From Flavobacterium sp. MC2016-06 (GTDB taxonomy: Bacteria; Bacteroidota; Bacteroidia; Flavobacteriales; Flavobacteriaceae), in assembly GCF_009711165.2 (NCBI RefSeq), contig NZ_WMID02000005.1, forward strand, positions 124,001 through 188,000: a stretch of 64,000 nucleotides of DNA, read 5' to 3'. Each line of letters starts with the position of its first letter. The stretch's first letter is position 1. Position numbers and translations under genes: made by a program. This document shows, piece by piece, positions 25,746 through 37,749 of the stretch. The notes beneath the pieces are model-generated. The model had not been told where the DNA came from and did no database searches. It saw only the letters and a list, made by a program, of their open reading frames with translations.

Positions 25746-26711
25746 ATGAGTACTATTCCTTGGCAAGACAGACCCGAAAACAGCAATGACGTAATGTGGA
25801 GATATTCTGAAAATCCTATTATCGACAGATATGCAATTCCTTCATCAAACAGTATTTTTAATAGTGCTGTAGTTCCTTTTGGAGATGGATTTGCGGGTGT
25901 TTTTAGATGTGATAACAAAGCAGTACAAATGAATATTTTTGCTGGTTTCAGTAAAAATGGAATTGATTGGGATATTAACCACGAACCAATTGTAATGCAG
26001 TCTGGTAATACAGAAATGATTGAATCATCATATAAATACGATCCGCGTGTTGTTTTTATCGAAGATCGTTACTGGATTACTTGGTGTAATGGTTACAACG
26101 GACCAACTATTGGAATTGGTTATACGTTTGATTTTAAAGAATTTTTTCAATGTGAAAATGCCTTTTTACCATTCAACAGAAACGGAGTTTTATTCCCGCA
26201 AAAAATAAACGGTAAATACGCTATGTTAAGCCGTCCTAGTGATAACGGACACACACCTTTTGGAGATATCTGGATCAGCTACAGCCCAGACATGAAATAT
26301 TGGGGAGAACACAGATTGGTAATGAAACCAAGTCCTTTTGAACAAAGCGCTTGGCAGTGTACTAAAGTAGGAGCAGGGCCAATTCCTATTCTTACAGAAG
26401 ACGGCTGGTTAATGATTTACCACGGTGTTATCAATACTTGCAATGGTTTCCGTTATGCAATGGGAGCAGCTTTATTAGAAACAGATGCACCAGAGCAAAT
26501 GAAATACAGAACACAGCCTTATTTATTAGGTCCAGCTGAGACTTATGAAATGGTTGGAGACGTACCAAACGTAGTTTTCCCATGTGCTGCTTTACATAGT
26601 ATAGAAGAAGACAAACTAGCCGTTTATTACGGTGCAGCAGATACCGTTGTAGCAATGGCATTTGGTAAGTTAAGTGAAGTAATACAATTTACAAAAGATA
26701 ATAGTTTATAA
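25746..26711 (+). CDS. GH130 beta-mannoside phosphorylase
   Basis: GH130 enzymes phosphorolyse beta-mannosides to mannose-1-phosphate. The subfamily acting on Man-beta-1,4-GlcNAc belongs to N-glycan pathways. The 321-residue protein has no signal peptide, as expected for a cytoplasmic phosphorylase. Visible features are [20 protein letters not shown], the conserved [16 protein letters not shown] with catalytic Asp D99, [26 protein letters not shown], and [29 protein letters not shown] near the end. It would process the Man-GlcNAc core disaccharide after import. The next gene follows in 9 bp. Confidence 0.92.
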   Translation: MSTIPWQDRPENSNDVMWRYSENPIIDRYAIPSSNSIFNSAVVPFGDGFAGVFRCDNKAVQMNIFAGFSKNGIDWDINHEPIVMQSGNTEMIESSYKYDPRVVFIEDRYWITWCNGYNGPTIGIGYTFDFKEFFQCENAFLPFNRNGVLFPQKINGKYAMLSRPSDNGHTPFGDIWISYSPDMKYWGEHRLVMKPSPFEQSAWQCTKVGAGPIPILTEDGWLMIYHGVINTCNGFRYAMGAALLETDAPEQMKYRTQPYLLGPAETYEMVGDVPNVVFPCAALHSIEEDKLAVYYGAADTVVAMAFGKLSEVIQFTKDNSL

Positions 26712-26720
26712 TAAAATATA

Positions 26721-27794
26721 ATGATGCATAGTAGCTGTAAATTATTGTCCCTAGCCGTATTTTGTTTTTCGTTGATGGGTTATGCGCAAGCAGAGAAAGA
26801 GGTAACACCTAAAACTTATGTTGCGTATAAAACACCAAAAGAAATTGTTATTGACGGCGACGAAGCAGACTCAGCTTGGGATAAAGTGGAATGGACAAGC
26901 CCTTTTATAGATATAGAAGGTGTCGAAAAACCAAAGTACACCACTCAGGTTAAAATGCTCTGGGACGATAATTACTACTACTTACTAGCTAAAATTGAAG
27001 AACCGCACGTTTGGGCAAACCTTAGACAACGCGATACTATTATTTTTTATAATAATGATTTTGAGGTTTTTATTGATCCAGATAATGACACTCATAATTA
27101 TTATGAATTAGAAATTAATGCACTCAATACCGCTTGGGATTTATTTATAAATAAACCATACAGAGAAAATAATGTCGTTTTAAACGATTGGAATATTACG
27201 GGATTAAAATCTGCGGTAAAAGTAAACGGAACGCTCAATGATCCATCAGATATTGATAAAGGCTGGACATTAGAAATAGCAATTCCGTGGGCTGCATACA
27301 GAAAATCTTATGGAGAAAATAATGTACCCAAAGACAATTTTTGGAAAGTAAACTTCTCTAGAGTAAACTGGCAGCACAGCATCGTAGACGGAAAATATGA
27401 ACGTAAAAAAGATACTGAAGGAAAATTTCTCCCAGAATACAATTGGGTTTGGTCGCCTATGGGAGTCATAAATATGCATGAGCCCGAAAAATGGGCTTAT
27501 GTATATTTTTCTTCAAAAGAAATTGGCGGAAAAGATTTCTTTACAATTCCAGAAGACGAAAAAGTAAAATGGGAATTGTACACCTTATACCGCGCACAAA
27601 AAAGATATTATCAACAACACAATGCTTGGGCAAAATCTTTAGAAAATATTGCTAAAAAAAGTATCAGTGTTGACAATAAAATATTGAAACCAATATTAGA
27701 AAACCATTCCTCAGGATTTAATATTCTGATAAAAAGCCCTTTTTCAAATAAAACCCTAATTATAAAAGAAGATGGTAAAATTATCACTAAATAA
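26721..27794 (+). CDS. Secreted CBM9-like carbohydrate-binding protein
   Basis: A signal peptide (to about residue 23, GYAQA) is followed by a family 9-like carbohydrate-binding fold. Its signatures are IVIDGDEADSAWDKVEWTSPFIDIEG, VKMLWDDNYYYLLAKIEEPHVWA, FYNNDFEVFIDPDNDTHNYYELEINALNTAWDLF and GWTLEIAIPWAA. About 100 helical residues follow. Proteins of this layout occur in Bacteroidota glycan loci and may hold substrate in the periplasm. No catalytic residues are evident. It starts 9 bp after GH130, and its 3' end overlaps the next gene by 23 bp, so these three are one transcript. Confidence 0.85.
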   Translation: MMHSSCKLLSLAVFCFSLMGYAQAEKEVTPKTYVAYKTPKEIVIDGDEADSAWDKVEWTSPFIDIEGVEKPKYTTQVKMLWDDNYYYLLAKIEEPHVWANLRQRDTIIFYNNDFEVFIDPDNDTHNYYELEINALNTAWDLFINKPYRENNVVLNDWNITGLKSAVKVNGTLNDPSDIDKGWTLEIAIPWAAYRKSYGENNVPKDNFWKVNFSRVNWQHSIVDGKYERKKDTEGKFLPEYNWVWSPMGVINMHEPEKWAYVYFSSKEIGGKDFFTIPEDEKVKWELYTLYRAQKRYYQQHNAWAKSLENIAKKSISVDNKILKPILENHSSGFNILIKSPFSNKTLIIKEDGKIITK

Positions 27795-28884
27795 AAGCTT
27801 TAGGAAACTATCCAAAATAGTTTTTGCAGTACTCGCATTAAGTCTTTTTTCGTGTGGAAAACATCAAACCCAAATGGATGGAGATTTTGATTTTGGAGTT
27901 TGGATGACTGCCGATGCAAAAAGATCTAATGACGATTATACAAAAGAATTTAAAAAATATAAAGACGGCGGTATTGACGAAGTTTTAATCAATACCAATA
28001 CAGATCCTAAACTTTTAGCGCGATTAGTACCGATTGCTAAAAAAGAAGGATTAAAAGTGCACGCTTGGATTATGGCCATGAACCGTCCAAATGATTCAGT
28101 AGCCTTAAAACATCCAGATTGGTACCAAGTAAGCAAAGAAGGAAAATCTTGTTTTGATAATCGCCCTTATGTAGATTATTACCAATGGTTATGCCCGACA
28201 AAAAAAGAATCTAGAGAACACGTTTTAGGTTTAGTAGAAGGATTAGCAAAAGTAGAAGGAATAGAAAGCGTACACTTAGATTACATCCGTTTTCCAGACA
28301 TTTTTTTACCTATAAGTTTATTGCCAAAATACAACTTAGTTCAAGATATAGAATTACCACAATTTGATTTCTGTTATTGTGATGCCTGTGTAAGTAAATT
28401 TGAAAAAGAACATCACAAAAATCCAAAAAACAGCCACAACACTTCTATCGATATGGAGTGGAAAAACTTCAGATTAAATGCCGTAAAAGCAGTGGTTGAT
28501 GATGCGTACAAAATTGCACACAAACACCACGTAAAATTAACAGCAGCAGTATTTCCTTATCCAGAAATGGCAGACCACATGGTACGTCAGCGTTGGGACA
28601 AATGGAATATTGACGAAGTATATCCTATGATTTACCATAGTTTTTACGATGAAGAAATTGACTGGGTAGGTTATGCAACCAAACAAGGTGTAACTGATTT
28701 AGAAGGAAAACAAACGAAAATAAATACAGGAATTTACATTCCGGGATTAAAATCGGATGCAGAATTAAAAGAAGCAATTTTATTGGCAAAGAAAAATGGA
28801 GCAAAAGGAGTTTCATTTTTTGACGGAAATGCTTTATCAGATAACAATTTAAAGACTATAAAAGCAGTAAAAGCATCTTTATAA
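27772..28884 (+). CDS. TIM-barrel lipoprotein of the GH10-like/COG1649 type
   Basis: The lipobox ends at C28 (ALSLFSC). The body reads as a glycosidase-like barrel: FGVWMTADAKRS, GIDEVLINTNTDP, GLKVHAWIMAMNRP, SVHLDYIRFPD (D170), KLTAAVFPYPEM, WNIDEVYPMIYHSFY and GAKGVSFFDGNAL. These resemble 'family 10-like' putative glycosyl hydrolases. An unusual Cys cluster, C201-Y-C203-D-A-C206, sits in a loop. Its start overlaps the CBM9-like gene, and the glycosylasparaginase follows. Given that context it could act on the reducing-end part of N-glycans, which is inference. The exact family is not certain. Confidence 0.8.
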   Translation: MVKLSLNKSFRKLSKIVFAVLALSLFSCGKHQTQMDGDFDFGVWMTADAKRSNDDYTKEFKKYKDGGIDEVLINTNTDPKLLARLVPIAKKEGLKVHAWIMAMNRPNDSVALKHPDWYQVSKEGKSCFDNRPYVDYYQWLCPTKKESREHVLGLVEGLAKVEGIESVHLDYIRFPDIFLPISLLPKYNLVQDIELPQFDFCYCDACVSKFEKEHHKNPKNSHNTSIDMEWKNFRLNAVKAVVDDAYKIAHKHHVKLTAAVFPYPEMADHMVRQRWDKWNIDEVYPMIYHSFYDEEIDWVGYATKQGVTDLEGKQTKINTGIYIPGLKSDAELKEAILLAKKNGAKGVSFFDGNALSDNNLKTIKAVKASL

Positions 28885-28972
28885 CCGATTTTACTTCAAT
28901 TAAAAATTTTATCTGATTAAATTAGCAAAACTAAGAGCAATTGTCGGAAACATTGAAAACAAAAATGAAATC

Positions 28973-29992
28973 ATGTCAAATAGAAGAGATTTTATCAAAA
29001 AAACAACTTTAGGAACATTAGCAATAAGTTCTGTTTTAAGCGTTAGCGGTTTTGCTAAAACCAAAGAAGAGGAAGTAGTTGACTCAACTGAAAAAAAGCA
29101 AAAAAAGCCAATCATTATTTCGACATGGAATCATGGTCTGCCTGCTAATCAAGAATCATGGAAACAGCTAAAAGATGGGAAACCAGCTTTAGACGCTATA
29201 GAAGCAGGAATGAAAATTCCAGAAGCCGATCCAAACATTAGAAGCGTTGGTTACGGCGGTTATCCTGATCGTGAAGGAAAAGTTACACTTGATGCTTGTA
29301 TTATGGATCATAACAGCAATTGCGGCTCTGTATGTTTCCTTGAAGGAATTATGCATCCCATTTCTGTTGCCAAAAGAGTTTTACAAAATACACCGCACGT
29401 AATGCTTGCTGGTCAAGGCGCTTTACAGTTTGCCTTATCAGAAGGATTTAAAGTAGAAAACCTGCTGACCCCAGAATCTGAAAAAGATTGGAAAAAATGG
29501 TTGGAAGAATCAAAATACAAACCCGTGATAAATATAGAGAATCACGACACAATAAGCATGCTAATGTTAGACCAAGATGGAAATCTTGCTGGAGGCTGCA
29601 CAACTAGTGGCGCCGCCTGGAAAATGCACGGTCGCGTCGGTGATTCCCCAATAATCGGCGCGGGTCTTTTTCTGGATAACGAAGTTGGCGCCGCTGCAGC
29701 AACTGGTTTAGGCGAAGCAGTCATTAGAACCGCAGGAAGTGCAATGGTTGTAGAATTAATGCGTCAGGGAAAATCACCTTTTGATGCCTGTAAAGAAATT
29801 ACAGAACGTATTTATAACAAACACAAAAATCACAAAGACATGGAATATTTACAAGTCGGATTTATTGCGTTGAATAAAAACGGAGAACATGCAGGTTACA
29901 GTTTAAGATCAGGTTTCAACTATGCCGTTTCTGATGATGAAAAAGGACATAGAATGGAAGATGCAAAATTTAAAATGTCTTGGGAGAAATAA
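28973..29992 (+). CDS. N4-(beta-N-acetylglucosaminyl)-L-asparaginase (glycosylasparaginase)
   Basis: This Ntn-hydrolase cleaves GlcNAc-Asn to 1-amino-GlcNAc and aspartate. It is made as a precursor that self-cleaves before the nucleophilic Thr. The scissile pair is D192-T193 in IENHDTISMLMLDQDG, followed by GCTTSGAAWKMHGRVGDSPIIGAGLFLDNEVGAAAATGLGE with the substrate-binding Arg and Asp. The N-terminus NRRDFIKKTTLGTLAISSVLSV is a twin-arginine signal, so the folded precursor is exported to the periplasm. Length and motifs agree with the Elizabethkingia meningoseptica enzyme. It is the marker for N-glycoprotein use in this locus. A family 1 inverted repeat follows the stop. Confidence 0.94.
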   Translation: MSNRRDFIKKTTLGTLAISSVLSVSGFAKTKEEEVVDSTEKKQKKPIIISTWNHGLPANQESWKQLKDGKPALDAIEAGMKIPEADPNIRSVGYGGYPDREGKVTLDACIMDHNSNCGSVCFLEGIMHPISVAKRVLQNTPHVMLAGQGALQFALSEGFKVENLLTPESEKDWKKWLEESKYKPVINIENHDTISMLMLDQDGNLAGGCTTSGAAWKMHGRVGDSPIIGAGLFLDNEVGAAAATGLGEAVIRTAGSAMVVELMRQGKSPFDACKEITERIYNKHKNHKDMEYLQVGFIALNKNGEHAGYSLRSGFNYAVSDDEKGHRMEDAKFKMSWEK

Positions 29993-30036
29993 AATAATGT
30001 GCAGCATTTCAACTTTGTCAAAGTTCAAACACAATA

Positions 30037-33339
<3,303 letters not shown>

Positions 33340-33342
33340 TTT

Positions 33343-35664
33343 ATGAAGGCATTAAAGCTCTATTTTATTTTATTTTTTCTCGCTTTTTTGAGTTCATCTT
33401 ATGGTCAAAAAGTATACACAGAAAAAGACATTCAGATTATTCCGAAGCCATCACAGCTGTTAATAAAAACAGGAGTTTTTGAATTCTCACAAGAAACCGC
33501 ATTTGTTGTAAATGGTGATTTTCAGAAAGAAGCAGCGACAGCTTTAATCAATAAATTTGAAATCGCTGCAGGATGGCGTCCAGAAATTGCGGCAAAACTT
33601 CCGAGCAGTAATTATATTCAATTTAAAGTAGATCCAACTTTAAAAAATGAAGCCTATATATTAGATGTAAATCCTAAAAGCGTAACCATTACGGCAAAAG
33701 GAAATGCAGGATTTATTTATGGTTTAGAAAGTATAAGACAATTGCTTCCAGAAGCAATTGAAAGCAGATATTTAGTAACAGCTGCAAAATGGCAGATTCC
33801 GTGTGTAACGATTACAGACGAACCTCGTTTTCAATGGAGAGGATTGATGCTGGATTTATCACGTCACTTTTTTGATAAAAACTACGTTTTAGAAACTATC
33901 GATCGTTTGGCAATGTTGAAAATGAATGTTTTGCACCTGCATTTAGTAGACGATCAAGGATGGAGAATTGAAATTAAAAAATATCCAAAACTTACAGAAG
34001 TTGGTGCTTGGAGAGTAGATCAGGAAAGCGCAAGCTGGAATGCAAGACTTACCGTTAATCCTGACGAAAAAGGTTCTTATGGCGGATTTTTAACGCAGGA
34101 AGAATTAAAAGAAATTGTAAAATACGCTGCTGCTAAAAACATCGAAATTATTCCAGAAATCGAAATGCCGGCACACGTAAGCAGTGCGATTGCATCGTAC
34201 CCGGAATTGGCTTGTTTCAATCAAAGAATTGGAGTTCCATCTGGCGGATTATGGCCAATTACAGATATTTATTGCGCAGGAAAAGAATCTACATTTGAGT
34301 TTGTAGAAAATGTATTAGATGAAGTAATGGCAATCTTTCCTTCAAAATACATTCATATGGGGGGCGATGAAGCGACGAAAACCAATTGGGCAAAATGTCC
34401 GTACTGTCAAAAAAGAATCAAAGACGAGCATCTTAAAGATGTCAACGAATTGCAGAGTTATTTTGTGAAAAGAATTGAAAAATACATCAATTCTAAAGGA
34501 CGTAAAATGATTGGCTGGGATGAAATTCTTGACGGAGGAATTGATCCTTCTGCAACCATAATGAGTTGGAGAGGCGATAAAATTGGTGCTGAAGCAGTGC
34601 ATAAAGGCCACGATGTGATTATGACACCAGAATCTCCTTTTTATTTTAACTTTTATCAAGGTCCTCAAAACGAAGAACCATTAGCTTTTGATGCTTATAA
34701 TCCTTTGAGTAAAGTGTACGAATACGATCCTATCGTACCAACAATTACACCTCAGGAAGCAAGTCATGTGTTGGGCGGACAGGCTAATTTATGGGCAGAA
34801 TATTTAGCAGATCAAAAAGCTTCTGAATACATGATTTTCCCAAGATTAGCAGCTTTATCAGAAGTTTTATGGAGTTCTAAAGAAAAACGCAATTGGGTAG
34901 ATTTTACAGGAAGATTAACGTCATTATTTAAAAGATACGATTATTTAGGAATCAATTATGCAAAAAGTGCTTATTTGGTTACTGCTTCTTCAACAGCAGA
35001 TTTAGCAAACAAACAGATTAATGTTACGCTAAAAAACGAATTCCCAAATCCAGATATTCGTTACGTTTTAGGAGATAAAAATATCGACAATACAGCGACA
35101 AAATATACAACTCCAATTCAGTTTACAGCAACTACTGTTTTAAAAGCTTCTTTATTTCAAGATGATAAACCAGTTGGAAAAACATTTACAGATACCATTA
35201 TTTTTCATAAAGGAATGGCTCATAAAGTGCTTTATCTAACGCCTTACAATGATAGTTACAAAGGCGATGGTCCTTTTACAATGGTAAACACGATTAGAGG
35301 TTCTAAAAACTTTCACGACGGACAATGGCAGGCTTGGTTAGTTAACGACATGGAATTGGTTGTTGATCTTGGAAAAGTTGATAGTGTAGAAGAAGTAACA
35401 CTTGGAACATTAGAAAGTCAGGGAGCTGGAGTTAATTTTCCAGTACTAGTAAAAGTACTAGTTTCTGCTGATGGTATTAAATATAAAGAAGTTGGCAAAA
35501 TAGCGCGTCCGTATGCTGTAAACCCAATTTCAGAGCTGAAAGATTTTAAAATCAGCTTTGCGAAACAGAACGTTAGATTCGTAAAAGTAATTGCAGGCAA
35601 CTTAAAGAAAAGTCCAAAAGGAGAAAGTTCTTGGTTGTTTATTGATGAAGTTTTAGTGAATTAA
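33343..35664 (+). CDS. GH20 beta-N-acetylhexosaminidase
   Basis: GH20 enzymes remove terminal GlcNAc or GalNAc by substrate-assisted catalysis. A signal peptide (to about residue 21, SSSYG) is followed by the GH20b domain (about 30-160), then the barrel (about 165-510) with FQWRGLMLDLSRHFF, LHLHLVDDQGWRIEI and the catalytic pair D342-E343 in HMGGDEATKTNW. A chitobiase-C-like domain (about 550-620, IRYVLGDKNI) and a discoidin-like C-terminus (about 640-773) complete it. It forms an operon with the LacZ-type gene, giving stepwise removal of Gal then GlcNAc. Repeats follow. Confidence 0.95.
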   Translation: MKALKLYFILFFLAFLSSSYGQKVYTEKDIQIIPKPSQLLIKTGVFEFSQETAFVVNGDFQKEAATALINKFEIAAGWRPEIAAKLPSSNYIQFKVDPTLKNEAYILDVNPKSVTITAKGNAGFIYGLESIRQLLPEAIESRYLVTAAKWQIPCVTITDEPRFQWRGLMLDLSRHFFDKNYVLETIDRLAMLKMNVLHLHLVDDQGWRIEIKKYPKLTEVGAWRVDQESASWNARLTVNPDEKGSYGGFLTQEELKEIVKYAAAKNIEIIPEIEMPAHVSSAIASYPELACFNQRIGVPSGGLWPITDIYCAGKESTFEFVENVLDEVMAIFPSKYIHMGGDEATKTNWAKCPYCQKRIKDEHLKDVNELQSYFVKRIEKYINSKGRKMIGWDEILDGGIDPSATIMSWRGDKIGAEAVHKGHDVIMTPESPFYFNFYQGPQNEEPLAFDAYNPLSKVYEYDPIVPTITPQEASHVLGGQANLWAEYLADQKASEYMIFPRLAALSEVLWSSKEKRNWVDFTGRLTSLFKRYDYLGINYAKSAYLVTASSTADLANKQINVTLKNEFPNPDIRYVLGDKNIDNTATKYTTPIQFTATTVLKASLFQDDKPVGKTFTDTIIFHKGMAHKVLYLTPYNDSYKGDGPFTMVNTIRGSKNFHDGQWQAWLVNDMELVVDLGKVDSVEEVTLGTLESQGAGVNFPVLVKVLVSADGIKYKEVGKIARPYAVNPISELKDFKISFAKQNVRFVKVIAGNLKKSPKGESSWLFIDEVLVN

Positions 35665-35696
35665 TTCCATTCGTTTGGAAGAATTGAACGGTTTTA

Positions 35697-36215
35697 ACTT
35701 TGTCAAAGTTTAAAACTTTGACAAAGCTTTACGAAGTGTTTGTCATTCCGAGGAACGAGGAGTCTCCACGAGAAACTCGACAAAGATTGGCGAATTTCTT
35801 GAAGGAGTTTCTTGTGGAGATCCTTCCTTCGTCAGGATGACAAAATTGAGGATTAAGAGCAAGCATATAAAACTTTGTCAAAGTTTTACGCAGCGTTTGT
35901 CATTCCGAGGAACGAGGAATCTCCATGAGAAACTCGACAAAGATTGGCGAATTTCTAGAAGGAGCTTCTTGTGGAGATCCTTCCTTCGTCAGGATGACAA
36001 AATTGAGGATTAACGGCAAGCATATAAAACTTTGTCAAAGTTTTACGCAGCGTTTGTCATTCCGAGGAACGAGGAGTCTCCCCGAGAAACTCGACAAAGA
36101 TTGGTGAATTTCTAGAAGGAGCTTCTTTCGAAGATCCTTCCTTCGTCAGGATGACAAAATTGAGGATAAGCAAGAATACAACACTTTGTCAAAGTTCTAA
36201 ACTTTGACAAAGTTT
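35697..36215. repeat. Tandem array of about 155-175-bp units with family 1 elements
   Basis: Three units start with CTTTGTCAAAG at 35697, 35872 and 36029, with the palindrome repeated at 36183-36215. Each carries a family 1 element (35740-35843, 35897-36000, 36054-36157) and a linker ACAAAATTGAGGATTA. The left arms have stem ATTCC/GGAAT or its wobble form ATTCC/GGAGT, and the right arms ATCCT/AGGAT. The array fills the gap between GH20 and the second fucosidase. No gene is supported within it. Confidence 0.9.
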
Positions 36216-36260
36216 AATTAAAGAATGCAAAAAATAATAAACATGATAAATAGATTAAAG

Positions 36261-37745
36261 ATGAAAAGAGGAATATTCATAATCGCGATTTTATTTTCGG
36301 TTCAAATGTTTTCACAAGCCATTTACGAAGATGAACGATATGTACCAGAAACAGATCCATTAGTATTAAAAAAATTAGATGAATGGCAAGGCGAAAAATT
36401 CGGTTTGTTAATGCACTGGGGAACTTACAGCGAATGGGGAATCGTAGAATCTTGGTCTATTTGTCCTGAAGATTATGGATGGTGCGAACGTAAAAAAGGA
36501 AGCAATCCAGCCAATTATAATGCTTATGTAAAAGATTATGAAGATTTAAGAAAGACTTTTAATCCTGTAAAATTTGATCCTGCAAAATGGGCAAAAGCGG
36601 CTAAATACGCAGGAATGAAATACATGGTTTTTACCACGAAACACCATGATGGTTTCAATATGTTTGATACTAAATATTCTGATTATAAAGTAACAAGCAA
36701 AGACGTTCCTTTTAGCACTAATCCTAAAGCGAATATTGCTAAAGAAGTTTTTAATGCTTTTAGAAACGAAAATTTTTCAGTTGGAGCGTATTTCTCTAAA
36801 CCAGACTGGCACAATGAGAATTACTGGGATCCTTATTTCCCGCCATTTGATAGAAACGTAAATTACGATCCAGCGCTTTATCCAGAAAAATGGAAGAAAT
36901 ATGTTGATTTTACTCACAACCAAATTTTAGAGCTTTTATCTGATTACGGAAAAATTGATATTTTATGGTTAGATGGAGGATGGGTTAGAAAAAGAGACCA
37001 GCAAAACATCAAAGAAAACTACGAAGAGAAATTTACAGAAAATGAATCTAAAAATGGATTCATCAAACACAGAGTTGTAGATCAAGATCCAAAAATGGAT
37101 GAATTAGTAGTAGAAGCGCGCCAAAAACAACCAGGATTGATTGTGGTTGACAGAGCGGTTCACGGTAAAAACCAAAACTATTTAACTCCAGAAGGCCGCG
37201 TTCCAGATAAAACATTGCCTTACCCTTGGGAATCTTGTATTACTTCTGGCGGTGGATGGTCTTATACTCCAGATGCTAAATATTTAACAGGCAGACAAGG
37301 AATCCATATGCTGATAGATATCGTAGCTAAAGGTGGAAACTTGTTATTAAATGTTGCTCCAGGACCTGATGGTGAATGGCAGCAAGGTGCTTACGATTTA
37401 TTAAATGCTTACGGCGATTGGATGAAAGTAAATAGTTCAGCAATTTATAACACAAAACCAATTGCTCCTTATAAAGAGAATAACATTTGCATGACACAAA
37501 ACAAAGAAGGAAATGTATTCTTGTTTTATATGGCAAAAGAAGGAGAAAACAAGATTCCAGCAGAAGTTACTGTAAAATCAATCAGTCCTAAAAAAGGGAC
37601 AAAAATTACGATGTTAGGTTCTAATACATCATTAAAATGGGCTAAGGAAGCAGAAGGATTTAAAGTTGTAATTCCAGAGAGCTTGAGAAATAATTTACCA
37701 GCAAAAGAAGCTTGGACATTAAAAATTGAAGCTATTAACAGATAG
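36261..37745 (+). CDS. GH29 alpha-L-fucosidase, second copy
   Basis: From ATG 36261 the product starts MKRGIFIIAILFSVQMFSQ, a signal peptide. The in-frame ATG at 36225 adds 12 residues and falls just after a repeat, so 36261 is preferred. The GH29 barrel shows FGLLMHWGTYSEWGIVESW, AAKYAGMKYMVFTTKHHDGFNMFDTKYSDY, and nucleophile D238 in KIDILWLDGGWV. The C-terminal region (about 405-494) is a short beta domain without the CBM32 modules of the first fucosidase. The two fucosidases differ in sequence and in appended domains, so they may split different fucose linkages. The GH92 gene follows 4 bp after the stop. Confidence 0.92.
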   Translation: MKRGIFIIAILFSVQMFSQAIYEDERYVPETDPLVLKKLDEWQGEKFGLLMHWGTYSEWGIVESWSICPEDYGWCERKKGSNPANYNAYVKDYEDLRKTFNPVKFDPAKWAKAAKYAGMKYMVFTTKHHDGFNMFDTKYSDYKVTSKDVPFSTNPKANIAKEVFNAFRNENFSVGAYFSKPDWHNENYWDPYFPPFDRNVNYDPALYPEKWKKYVDFTHNQILELLSDYGKIDILWLDGGWVRKRDQQNIKENYEEKFTENESKNGFIKHRVVDQDPKMDELVVEARQKQPGLIVVDRAVHGKNQNYLTPEGRVPDKTLPYPWESCITSGGGWSYTPDAKYLTGRQGIHMLIDIVAKGGNLLLNVAPGPDGEWQQGAYDLLNAYGDWMKVNSSAIYNTKPIAPYKENNICMTQNKEGNVFLFYMAKEGENKIPAEVTVKSISPKKGTKITMLGSNTSLKWAKEAEGFKVVIPESLRNNLPAKEAWTLKIEAINR

Positions 37746-37749
37746 AAAT

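Noticed and set aside
25526..25918. 130-residue minus-strand ORF overlapping the start of the GH130 gene
   Set aside because: About half lies in the 187-bp repeats and the rest is antisense to the well-supported GH130 coding region.
35925..36107. 60-residue ORF within the repeat array
   Set aside because: It lies wholly in repeated family 1 sequence, reads across a repeat unit boundary, and its frame arises from the palindrome. There is no sign of coding selection.
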